Positions 49,966 through 61,372 of a stretch of DNA of 64,000 nt are shown here, piece by piece. A program made the translations under genes and the position numbers. The DNA is taken from positions 4,258,872 through 4,322,871 of the forward strand of contig NC_037602.1 in assembly GCF_003073045.1 (NCBI RefSeq). The letters are read 5' to 3'. The notes beneath the pieces are model-generated. The model saw only the letters and a program-made list of their open reading frames with translations. It did no database searches and was not told where the DNA came from. How positions within the stretch are numbered: the stretch's first letter is position 1; every line of letters starts with the position of its first letter. This DNA is from Pomacea canaliculata (Eukaryota; Mollusca; Gastropoda; Architaenioglossa; Ampullariidae).

Positions 49966-52900
49966 TTTCATCAGTCGACTCATCTGTCGAGAGTGATTAT
50001 CTCACTAAATAGAGGATTGAAGTAAAGCAGTAAGAGTACACAACCCTTTAAAAAATAGTTGGCCCATAGAAAAGTGTCGTTTTTAATTCCATCTTCTAAT
50101 TTCATAAAAGGGTTTGAAGGCGACCTTTCCCTTACCTTTAGAATGTTTAAAGCCTTGCGTGCAAACAAATATCTTATTTTAGTTTCTTGTTGTGAAATAG
50201 CATTGAACTGCTGTTAATGTAGCTACAGACTTTTTTGTCTAAGCTTCTTTATGTTTTATATATTGCTGCAGTGCAAGTATTGTTTAGCCTTCGTAATGAG
50301 ATTACTGAATACTACATCATGAAATGGTTGTGTGTGCATGCGCGTATGCGATTGTGTCCAGATATATTTATACACTTTTATACTTGTGCTGTTCTGTTCA
50401 TGCGTGTCAGGATAGATTTTTCAAATGTTTATGTGCACTTGATTGATTGCTTTTATAGGACCTTTGGATTAACATTGTCGGGAAAGAAAAATGATCAAGG
50501 AATAATGGGGACAAATGTTATGTCAAAGATAAACTGGACTTTACCAAAATAAAGAAGAAAAACCCGATTTCTAGAATTTAACTTAAGTACAAATACAAAT
50601 GTCACGCTGCAAAACAGTTTGTTTCTTGAATGTTCCTTGCCACTCAGATAATCGCAATAAACGAAAGCTGTAAACCTGACATGCACCCCGGTAACAACAT
50701 CAACTGCAACATCACATCGTCAGTAAAGACCACTACATCAGTTTGAAGTGAAAACAAAAACTTTTTAAAACTGAAACATTTTATTGGCTTTCTCTGCATT
50801 GTACTCATGAAGTCTAATATTGTATTACAGGCGGGGTCTGTCCTCAGTTAACATTTCGTTGCGCAGCTGTGAATCTGTTTGCCTACAGCGCTATGTACAA
50901 GAAAAAAAGGAGAAAATTTGCATATAATGAAGTCAAGTTCCTCGTACAGCATGGTCATGTTAACCACAGATGAACATTTGCAATGTAAACAAGCCAGCGA
51001 TAAATGTGATTTGCATATTTCTAAGCGGAATGAAGTTGATGAGGCGGCTGATAACTGGCTTCTGTACACAAGAGAAAACAAAACCTCAAAACAGTTACAA
51101 AAAGTTTCTTGGTTTTCGTGCATGAAAGTAAAAGCGGGTTAGCATGGACCTGCATGATGGCACCGACTACAGGCAAGTACAAGCTAACGGTCTACTTGTC
51201 ATCCAAAGCCCCAACAGCAGGATTCGTACCGAGGATGCGAAATGATTTCAATCATTAGGGATAATTTTGAATTTACTTCAGATGTGTGTTTAGACGACTA
51301 CAGCATAGAGATGAATCATACACTGCCTCTAATATATTTTCCTTCAAAACAAACTGATAATTGTAATTATATGCACTGTCGTTGCAACCATACCAAAATG
51401 TTGTATATGTGAAGACTGCCAGCTGGTAATAAAAATGTTAGTGGAACTGAGAAAGAACATTTTCACAAACAAAATAGGATTGTTTGGAAACGCCCAACAG
51501 AGCCCATTATCAATAAGTACCGACATATGTATTATGTTGAACTTAAGTACTACTTTAATTCTTCAAAGTAACCTTACATTAAGATAGAAGGACATTAATA
51601 ATTTGTAAATATGTCAACTTAGCCTGACATTTTCTAAAATGCAGTTATAGATCACTACAGGCCGACATCCCATTTCTTATTATTTGCAAGCTCGCTGCAC
51701 CTGGCATCGAAAAGCTCAAAACATTTATTTCCCACGGATGTATTTCTGGTTAACAGCAGTACACGAATTTCTACGACGCTAATGTCAAAGGTCAAAAGGA
51801 ATGTTCAGAACCAAGAAAGAACTGAGGCATGAATTTCCTGAGTGCCAACTGAACTCTTGTCCATCGTTCACAACAGGAAGCACACAGTCCACATTCTGTG
51901 TCATAGCTATTCTTGTTTCCAATGAACAAGAAAGAGAGAGTTCTAAGAACCTGGTCACCTTGTGATCATCATCAACCCACCCGTCACTATCTGCTCAACC
52001 CTCTCTGGTCTTGGAAATTAGACTTTTTGATGGGCGGCATCGCTTGATGCCAGCTTACCATTTAAAAATATTACAATTCGACATTCGTGACATTTTTTAT
52101 TTCTTGGTATCTTTAACTTTTTTTTCCTTCCATGTATCTGCTGTATCTCGGAAGATATTCTTGAAATGTCAAGCGATTGATTATAGCTATTTGCTGCAAC
52201 ATCATAGCTTTAAGGACATGAGGTATTGCGAGATGTTTGGAAATAAGACAATGATGTTGTACATAGACTGACATAGTCCTAAAATAAGCGGGTGTGGGTG
52301 CCTAGAACACATTCATTTATGCATAATGTATAATTTGCCAGATCTGCTTCATTATTATGCATTTTCTTTGTTTATATTTACATTATAATAAGCTAACTTT
52401 GAGCTAAAATATTAAAAGAAAACGATTGCTGAGACAAACAGACAAGAAGGTTAACAAGGGTTATCTTAAGACAATGACTTTGAGCAGAAGAGTGCTTGGC
52501 CCATTTGTTGTGAAACTTAAAGCCCTAGTTTAAATGAAAGAGGGAGATTTTTTGAAGAATTTTACGATCAGATGATAAAAAATTGAAGCTATGTTGGTGC
52601 TAGACTATGAAAGTTTGTTAGTATGCCGACTATTTTCTTACATGAGCCAGCAGCGATTTCTCAAGCCCTGCAAACCAACACCATTTCTTGAACACGAGAC
52701 ATCAGCCAGATCCATGTCGAAGATGGGAACCAACGAACGTACCTTGGTTGCAAGGGCTTCATGATGGTGACACTAATCCTCTATTGATAACACTCACTAA
52801 ATCGGAGAGTTCACGCACCGCCAAGTTCTGAAAACTTACAGAAATGTCATTAAAAAACCTTTTTCAATCACAAATTTGTAGCAATGTTGGTTATACATAC

Positions 52901-53189
52901 TTTCCCGGCGCAAGTGACACCTACGGCAACATTTTTCTCGATTTGTTAACTTGGTTAAATTAAAGCGTTTTTTTTTATTTAGTCAGTAAGGCACATCATT
53001 GTCCTGAAGAATACTTTGAAATGGACAGGTCATGATATTGAGGTGTTGTTAACAGTTGTCTGCCTTTGACATGGCTTTTCTGGCTCAACACCTCTCGCAA
53101 GCACAGCTTTGTGTTCTATCAAAGTAATTTCTAGGTGATTTTTTTTTAGATTTATCTTAGTGTCAGCACTTGTTTCTCCTTGCATTGGT

Positions 53190-53310
53190 TGGTTACTTTG
53201 ATGGGAAAGGGTCTTAACCTAAAGGTCAGTTCATTTTGTGAGGGTAGTAAGAAGGTAAGGAACCGGCAATACCCGGCGAACAGAGAGTGTCCCGAGACGA
53301 AATCTGAACT
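53190..53310 (-). repeat. Possible SINE fragment, minus orientation
   Basis: Reverse-complemented, the stretch reads CAGATTTCGTCTCGGGACAC and then TCTCTGTTCGCCGGGTATTG, resembling the post-box-B part of the copy near 3283. It is short and degenerate. Confidence 0.35.
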
Positions 53311-54697
53311 TTTTCTGAAAAGTATACATAATTTTCGTTTGGTTTGAGTATAAATAGAGGTGCATGTGTTCTATTTACGCTCGTAAGACAAACAGCGCAC
53401 ACATTGAATGAAAGACGAGTTATGCAACTACATTACCTCCCTTTATTAACTATGTTTTCATTATTTTTCTCACTCTTGCTCGCTAAAAAAAAGTTGGAAA
53501 AAATGACCATAGCTTTAGAATCAATAGTTTTCACAGATCGCTACAATGGACAAAAAGCATTTGGCATCAGCATTAAATATTCGATGCTGACTAATTCTCT
53601 CTTGGTTGCAGAGTGCCGCCTGCGAAATGGCATTCCTCTTGGAAAATTTTTCTTGAATAATCTGGACTCGTTTGAATTGATTTTGGGGGTATTTAAAAAA
53701 ACCGGTTGAAAAGCCTCTGACATAAGATTTTTTCTGAAGTTCATCCTGTCGGATCAAGAATTAGTTATCTCCCCGGAGGCATATATAACGGTTACCGCCA
53801 CATTCAGCTGTAGTTCGAGTATATTTGTATGTGATGATGCTTTTTGATACTCTAAAGATTGATGTGTTTGAATAAAACTGATCTGCCAAACATCCAGAAG
53901 CCAGTTATCTATCTTTGAGTTCATAGAGAAATATCAATCAAGGTGATATGAAAAAAATCAATTAAAGGTATAAAATAAACAAAGGATATTGCACAACTTT
54001 CCAAAATCTTGCACAAACCTGGAGACTACCTCGCTGATTTTTTAAAAAAAAACTAAAGCTTGGTGATGTAGCTAGACTAACAAAAGAAACAAAGCATCAT
54101 CAAAGCTGTCACTGATATTGAAGAGAACCAAACATATTTCTTACGGTTCATACGTAATAGCCGACGACTATTAATTTTTACAGTTTCCTGAAGCGATTAT
54201 ATACATATATGTGAAATAAATAAGTAAACATTTGAAGGAGATTGTCGGAAAAATGTTCTTTAACAATCAACGAGGATGTTTCAAACAGAGGGCAGTTCCA
54301 TCTGCATCATTTCCATCATGTACGCTCGAACTTCATCTTCTTCCCCCTCACCACCTCCTAATTCGAGGAATCTTTCCCATGCATTTTTATCTCAGAACAT
54401 ACATTCCCACAGCATTCAAATACATTTATGAATACATAAATACATACTCGCACGCACCATCACCTGTTTTGAAAACGAAAAGAACAAGTCCTAACTACTT
54501 TGACTTAGCCGTGATTGTTAACCGAGCGTTCTTCATGACGAGGACAACCTCCACAGTAACAATCCTATTGTTCCGAATGTTCCTTTTGCATAGACTTGCA
54601 CTGTCCTCTGTTTACTTTCAACTTTTACTGCAGCTGGCTGCATCAGACCTGTTTCCGATCCGCCCCCAAAAACATGAACATGTTGACATTGTTACCT

Positions 54698-54703
54698 TTT
54701 ATT
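54698..54703 (-). terminator. Candidate poly(A) signal of HCN
   Basis: TTTATT on the plus strand is AATAAA in gene sense, about 425 bases past the HCN stop. Confidence 0.4.
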
Positions 54704-55126
54704 TATTTTCGTCCTAAGAATATTTCCATACAAGTTGCCTTGAAAAAAAATATTCTGTTAATGGTACATGCAGAAACGAACCGTGTGTCTGAAAGATGCA
54801 AATCTGTCCTCGTTCAGGGATGTTGATGTTGTTTCATGTAACGATGCCGTGAGCTGCGTGTAAAGCTAGTGCAGTCATGGTTCGGATCGGTGCATGTGAC
54901 CAACCACCAACAATAAATCTTTTCGGGTGCATACAGAAATCCGTTTGGGTTCTGGGTGTTCAACTCTTGCTTTTTTTCAAATCTACAAGTGGAAACGGCA
55001 TGGTGTAGTCTAAAATCTAATTACGACTTTAATAATCAAGAAAGGCAAAAAAAAAAAAAAACACAAAGAAACAAACAAAAAATAAAACAAACAAACAAAC
55101 CCCTAAACAAAAGTCATGGATAAATA

Positions 55127-56445
55127 TCAGACATTGCTATCAGTTTTTCTTTTGTCCGAGAGTCTTTTCTCGGTACAAGGGCTGTCACCGACTGTGACTA
55201 CCGAGGCTGTGTTAGAGAATGTAACTCGTGGCTCAGTTCGTGTTCTCTCCCCTTGCTTAGCAGTGGTGACTGGCCCTGGAGTTGAGGGGCTTGAGGTCGG
55301 CGTCGAAAGTGTTGGGGCGGAGGTGGATTTCGGGGTGGAGACTGATGGGGGACCAAAGCCCGCTGCTTCGCTCATCAGGCTCACCGAGGTGGAGGTGCCG
55401 GCAGAGGTTGAGGGCGTAATGGTTGAGGTTGCCGTTGGGGGCACCACCGCCGCACAAGCCGTCACCACCGGAAGCAGCGCCGGCTGGTCGCGCTTGATGC
55501 CCATTTCGTTGGTGACGCTCTCCACCAGAATCTCCGCTACGCTTTTCGGACGGTCACCTGACCCTCTTCCCCGCAAGAAGGAACCAGACTTCTTGGCAGG
55601 GGATGAGGGAACTGAGAAGGTTCCGGTTTCCTTCGAGTCTCTGGTGCTCTGGTCGGGCTCGCCGGGAACAGTCAAAAAACGCATCCCAGAGTCGAAGGAG
55701 CCTGAAGACGGATCGTCCTGGCTTAAAGCCTTTGTGTCTCGCAGCCTCCTAGGCCTCGTTTCCTTCTGGTCGAAAGCGGACCGGAAGATTCTGCTGCTCA
55801 GAAAACTGGCTCTCCTCTTCTCGTCTGGCCGGTGCTCTTGTGGATGGCTGCCTTCTTCTTCGATGCTGTCCTGTCGAGGAGTCGCGGAAATTCCATAGGC
55901 GTCACCCACGCTCCCTGATCTCTTCCTCTCGGGGAAATTAGGAACGCGTAGACCGAAGAGGTTGGAGCCAGAGTACACCTTCGGCAACTTGGTCCAGATG
56001 TGACTGTGCTTATGGTCATCGAGGTCTATGAGGTCTCGGTCCTTGAGGTTCTCCTTTGACCTCGACTTCTTTTCTTCCGAAATCTTATGAAGGCGCGACG
56101 AGAAGTCAAACTTGAACGGCCTCTTCTTCTGCTTGCTTCCGTCAGAACTTTCATCAGAGTCTCGATCCTCGTCTTCGCTGGCTGAAGTCGGTATTGGTGT
56201 CGACTCCATGACGATCTCGTTGACCATCTTCTGGTCCTCCTCTAAGTCGGCCCTGCTGGACACGATGCTCGGGTTCTTTCCGATCTTGGTTAGACGCTCC
56301 GCAGCAACCGACTCCATAGTTCTGCGCATGAGCGGATAGCGCTCGAGGACGTCGTTGAAGTGTTCGACGGAGAGCGAGTAAAGATTGACATACGTCTCCG
56401 CCCTGACGCTGGCCACACGTCGAGCGTTCGTCAGCAAGCAGATTT
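55127..56445 (-). CDS. HCN: HCN terminal exon: end of binding domain and disordered tail
   Basis: It encodes 438 residues and a TGA. The first ~60 finish the binding domain ([35 protein letters not shown]). The rest is a Ser/Thr/Pro-rich, charged tail of about 380 residues, more GC-rich than the flanks. Basic phospho-site patterns occur at KRRAS and KRSGS. The protein ends TDSNV. A 260-codon plus-strand frame at 55116-55898 is its antisense shadow. Confidence 0.95.
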
Positions 56446-59400
56446 CTACAAAACAGATTAAACGAGTTTGTTTTAAAGCTGTTATATCCATGCAGTTTTC
56501 CTTTATAGACATTTTGTGCTATTACATAACTAAGCATTAAATTAATCTGCATTGTTTTTTCTGTACTATTTGAACAGGATTAGTGAGATGCAAGAATGTG
56601 AATATACAACGCAAAAAGGGATGCATAAAACTTGACAGCTAAGAAAACTAGCATTAAAATGCACAAAAAATTAGATGAAAATTAATACCTAATTTTTTTT
56701 AGTTTTATTACAAAATAATTAACAATTCAGAGTACTTTTGATTTATTCGATATTACCAGTTTTGTTAAAACACCTACAACGGTACTATATCAAAAACATT
56801 CTCAAATTTCGCTTATTCTGAGTATCGAAGAGCTGATCAGTTATTGTCTTTACTGATAAAATACACAAATTTTTAAATACAGTAGTTCTCAAAAAACTAC
56901 TTGCAGTGGGCGAGAACATGCTGAACATTCATAAGATACCATAATCGGAAAATGGCTAAAAAGATTGTCATCAAATTTCAGGGAAATGCTTAAAGAAATT
57001 CACTACAAAATTGTTTTGAAATTAAGCACAGAGTAATTACATTGAGTTTTCCTCCAAATATGCAATCGTTATTGCAAAGGAGGCACTCAAGAATATTAGC
57101 AGATCTCCTCACTTCACCTCTCTAAAAGACTAAGTTATTATTATTCCTTGATTTTCATCTTACCTCCGAAGTACGAGCCATCTGAAAGGCTAGTGGCCAC
57201 CTCTCCATCAGCTGTGATTATGTCCACGATGCCTTCCTGAATGAAGTACATCTGGGTACCCATCGTGCCTTCTCTTATGATGTAGTCACCGGGCTGGTAC
57301 ACCTCGAATCTCAGTTTGCTCACCACTTCAGACACAAACGATGGATCTGCGTTTGTGAAGAACGGCACAGAGGCCACGAGAGACCGGCAGTTGTGGTTAA
57401 CCACTTCCTGGAACGAGAAAGCATCCAGCGGTGACCAAGGAAAACAGAGTCCTTAAGAAGCATCGGGGAGTCTCTGGATGGAAGAAAGATCAAATTATCC
57501 GAATAAAAAGAAATCGAATATGTCCTCAGAAAGCCCCTCGCCAAACTCTCCAGGAATCTAAAGATCTGGCGGCTGCAGTGGAGGATTCTGCCATAGGCGC
57601 TTCCCAGGCTCATCAAGACTGGTCAGTATCGTTTGATGTCATGATGCACCTATAATATGGTTAATTTGGCCGACCTGCTGCTAATAGAGACCTTTGGCAG
57701 CATGGCGGCCTTTCTAAAAGAGAAGACTGTCTGGATCGGATGATGTAAATTGGATGCATTCCAAATGTTGACATGGGCATGATTCACGTCCCCTGTGTGC
57801 ATTTTATTAGTCGCAGAATGACATAAAATAATGAAATATAGGATGTCAAGAAAATTATCAGAAAAAATTTATCCTGCTCTGAGAGGTGATAGGAATATCA
57901 TTTAACTGTATTCAGGAAGTGGCGCCAAATATAATTATGTATTTATGGGATAATAAGAAATGAGAACTATAAAAATATTAGGACGTAGTAATTTTAGCCT
58001 ATGGGGAAAAATTCACTGAATGCATGTTATGAGAAAAACTTCTCATACTGTTATAGGGTTGCAACCATCGTTTATGTTCAAAGCACCAGCAAAATTGAAC
58101 TTTTTCCACATTTTTTATCCTTCAAAACATAAACTTCAAACTGGCCAGTCTCGCAGCCATCGAGAAGCACTGGGAGATTATAGAACCAGTAAATTCATTC
58201 TTAAAAAAAACAGAAACACTCGCATTATGTGAAATCAACGAATGAGCGATTCTAGATTTGGGTAAAATGATCGGTTACTTGAAGGGGTGGCTATGCGACC
58301 GTAAACGATAAAACCTGTTCTGAAAGGGGACATTATCGAAGAATTTTTCAGGAAATCGCATTTAAAAGCAGGAGAGCCAACGCACATGACGCAGACACTC
58401 GTTGAGTTCGGAAAGGATGGTGAACTCGTCAAACATTTTGCCCTGGTAACGATGTTCGTAATAGTCAGTGATGCGCTGCCTCAGACTCCGGGGTAACTTC
58501 CGGTAGATCATGTACTCCTCCACCTGTTTGAACTGGAAGTAGAAAGAAACTAGTCAACAGTAATGTTCACAAATATGCTCTTTCTCTCTCTTCAGCCTTT
58601 CTTTGTTCTTCAGTCTATTAATATGGATATCAACCAATTGTTTTCCTAATCAAGTCTAATGAACCTCTCTACGAATTTTTATTATTGAAATGTGTACTAC
58701 TCCTTCTGAGATATATATGTATATAAAGAAAATATTTTTAAAAAGAAAAAAAAAACAAGAAAAATCTATTATAAATCGTGTTCAATTTTAGACATTCTCT
58801 TTTCTTGCCGTCCCAATGTCAACAATAGGGTCTCTAACAGAAAATGGAGCGAGAAAATGGCCGTCAAGCTAAGAGGACTTAACCTGTTGCATGACAAACC
58901 TTTTCGTTGTAGAGTCGTCGTGAGGTGTCGAAGGACTGAATGAGTGTGGTGGTGTGAGCTAAAAATAGCGCATAGCAGGTGGCGCCACTGAGCATGCTGA
59001 GGATGGTGAGCCAGGTGTCGGACATGTTTTGTGGCGGGAAGCGACCGTAACCGATGCACAGCATGTGGGACAACGCCTTGAACAGTGCCCACGTGTACTG
59101 CTCCGCCCAGTGGGCATCCTGCGCACACAACGAAAGAGTTAACGTGGACATTCAGGTAGGTGTAGACAAAAACAAAACAAATAACCCCACCAAAAATCTC
59201 AAAACATTCTTCTGAAATGGCGGCAAGATAGAGAGTAGTAGAGCTATCGAAAATAATGAACCTGCGATGATAGTCAGTCAAACAAGGCATGCACAAAAAA
59301 GGACAAAAATGCCTAAGATAAAAAAAAATATATTTTAAACTGTATTGTGGGTGACAGAAGTTCAACAAACTGTTCTTCTCGGTGGCAAAGGTGCCCTGCA

Positions 59401-61372
59401 ATTTTAACAAAATCCAGCAGTCTGCGCTCACCACGGTCTGACCTATGACAGGGCTCTAGGAACACGACCAACGGTCTGAAGGCATATTGTGATTTTTCCA
59501 TGTTCAGTGACGGTAGAAAACAATGACAAGATATTTGTCTATGAGAATCCACAGAATATGTAAAACCCGCTGTGCTTCCGCCTTCCTTTGTGTCGTTGCA
59601 GTTTCTGATAATATTCCTTCAAAATATATGCAATAAACCTCTGTCTATTTTACTCAATTTTCTTCCACGATATTATCTAACAAGAAAAAACAAAAATGCA
59701 GTATTGAATTCAAACTTGTTTGTAGAAAGAAGACAGTTTTCACGTCAGAGTGCTTGAAATTTAAAAATGTCCAGATAGTGAGACCGTTTTTGCCCAAGGC
59801 TGGTGATGTGCTTTGCTCAGATAAAGGTTTTTGTCCGTTTCGGAGCCTGCACAAAAGTTTCTCGAATTTGTCGTACTTGACATCAACAAAAGACCCGTTT
59901 CTGTATGCTTCATGCTGAAGTGCTGTTGACTGGAACAAATGAGACTGGCGCCATCTGGAGCTGAACAATTTTAAGTCCCCAAAACTAAGTTAGCCTCTTC
60001 GAAGCTGATGTAAGAGCTGCTATCTGCAAGACGTGTTTATATTATCACGTCCCCATAGATATACACGCCTTGTCAATCTTAGTTTGCTGGAGGAAAATCA
60101 AACAAATAAACAGACCTGTAGATAAATAAAAACACAAGCAAGGTCTTAAAAAAGTAGGATCCATGAACAACGGGCTTTGTCTTGTAAAAAATTTTCAAGA
60201 ACGTTTATCAAACTAAAGTACACATTACCAAAAGAAATTACTTTCATTTAACTGTGCAGGAAAGGAGTTCACTTAAGTACTTGCAATACACTGAAGGCTT
60301 TATGGTCGCCTTTTGACTCATTAATCCGAAGTTTTACTGATTCGCAGGGTTACAAGCAGCGTCCAGTTAAAAATCCGTGTAAACCTACCGACACATGTGG
60401 GAATGGAAATCAATCCTCCCAACTCACTCCCAACTCGTGTTTTTGCTGCGAGTTCAGCCCTGCGTTCAAGGACAGTAAAAGTGTGTGTTTCTAGATTCAC
60501 CATTGTTAAGATCAACAATAGAGGGTCTGGTGTGAGAGCAGCGGCTGTAAAGCAGATGCCGCCATCTGCACGCTGCAGGGGGAGAGAATCAGGCTTGAAG
60601 CTGGAGTAATAACAAAACCTTACCGACAACAACACTTAGGCTGAGATTGGTGGAAGTAGGGAGACATTGAGACTATTGGAATGAATTTGAATGTTTCTCT
60701 TAACAATGTTATGGTTTCAGGCAAATTTTGTTAAAAGGAAGTGCGTGTACTTTTATTTACCGATTTTTTGTTTATCGTTTATATATTATTCTTTTACTTC
60801 CGGATATTATTGTGGATGAAATATTTTTAAAATTAACGTTCTTCAGACTTAGTTTGTGTAAAGACTACAATTTGCAAAATGCCATACTTTGCTAAGATCC
60901 CATGAAAAAGTATGAAGTCTATGCCTAATAGCAGCTTGCAGTTTCTCAAACCATGAACTTATACTACTGGACTGCTGGCAGACTTCTAAAACGAGGCAGC
61001 TGTGCACAAAGCTTCCGGTTTACTCACATTTCAGATTAACTACTAAAACGAGGCATATTTGTACAAAGCTTCCGGTTCAGTCGCATTCATTTTTTTTTTT
61101 TTAGGCTCGCCGAGACTAACAGCTGAGAACTTCGCAAGAGGCTAAGCGTTGGTCTTGGCAGACGGACAGCAGTCCACCTACACACGTCCATGCTCAAACA
61201 GAACCACGTGACTATCACTGACCTGCAACTCTTCGATCGCCACCCAGCTCGCCTTGGGGAAGTCCTGCAGCATGGGGACGAGAAACTGCAGGCAGCCGTT
61301 CCAGTGGCCCAGCAGGAACATGAGGCAAATGAGGTTGAAGATGCGCATGAATTTGCCGGCGATGGCTAGGAA
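55127..61372 (-). CDS. HCN: HCN (Ih) hyperpolarization-activated cyclic-nucleotide-gated channel, 3' part
   Basis: Tetrameric Na+/K+ channel of the plasma membrane, opened by hyperpolarization and tuned by cAMP; it carries pacemaker current in neurons and muscle. Five exons in gene order: 61372-61223 (S5), 59118-58900 (pore, S6), 58532-58386 (C-linker), 57407-57164 (cyclic-nucleotide-binding domain) and 56445-55127 (end of the domain, long tail). All phases agree: 150, 219, 147, 244 and 1319 bases. The filter CIGYG, the C-linker [14 protein letters not shown] and the domain motif [20 protein letters not shown] identify HCN rather than CNG or EAG channels, and the wording matches protostome Ih channels. 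The N-terminus and S1-S4 voltage sensor are missing because they lie beyond 64000. Confidence 0.97.
57164..57407 (-). CDS. HCN: HCN exon: first part of the cyclic-nucleotide-binding domain
   Basis: Begins [17 protein letters not shown] and continues [17 protein letters not shown] and [12 protein letters not shown]. It ends SDGSYFG plus one base, joining G|AA as the Glu of the phosphate-binding cassette. Confidence 0.96.
58386..58532 (-). CDS. HCN: HCN exon: C-linker
   Basis: Forty-nine codons: [14 protein letters not shown], then [20 protein letters not shown] and [11 protein letters not shown]. The donor is CAT|GTGCGT, which fits the phase-0 acceptor of the next exon. Confidence 0.95.
58900..59118 (-). 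CDS. HCN: HCN exon: pore helix, selectivity filter, S6
   Basis: Seventy-three codons (219 bases). It contains [20 protein letters not shown], then [20 protein letters not shown] (S6), and ends [12 protein letters not shown]. Confidence 0.97.
59119..61222 (-). other. HCN intron
   Basis: The 2.1-kb intron holds no recognised exon. An imperfect direct duplication of about 49 bases lies at 60984-61088, beside the S5 exon. Confidence 0.7.
60984..61088. repeat. Imperfect direct duplication, two copies
   Basis: CTAAAACGAGGCA...ACAAAGCTTCCGGTT occurs at about 60986-61020 and 61043-61077, spaced about 57 bases apart, with differences inside each copy. Confidence 0.8.
61223..61372 (-). CDS. HCN: HCN exon: S5 helix and outer pore
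   Basis: Fifty codons, phase 0 at both ends. It begins [15 protein letters not shown] (S5), continues [20 protein letters not shown] and ends SWVAIEELQ at a GTCAGT donor. Confidence 0.95.

Larger units (their letters stand above)
49088..54690. other. Intergenic region between the receptor and HCN, no gene seen
   Basis: AT-rich with scattered open frames (50235-50552, 52011-52271, 53344-53709, 54232-54717) that lack known domains and splice context. It contains two SINE-like fragments. The receptor promoter is expected just right of 49087, and HCN 3' UTR at the far end. Confidence 0.4.

Noticed and set aside
53344-53709. 121-codon plus-strand frame
   Set aside because: No recognised domain; AT-rich and adjacent to a SINE-like fragment.
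54232-54717. 161-codon plus-strand frame
   Set aside because: Lies opposite the HCN 3' UTR and intergenic DNA, with no domain and no splice context.
55116-55898. 260-codon open frame on the plus strand
   Set aside because: Exact antisense of the HCN terminal exon, whose minus-strand frame encodes the binding domain and tail; the plus frame has no known domain.
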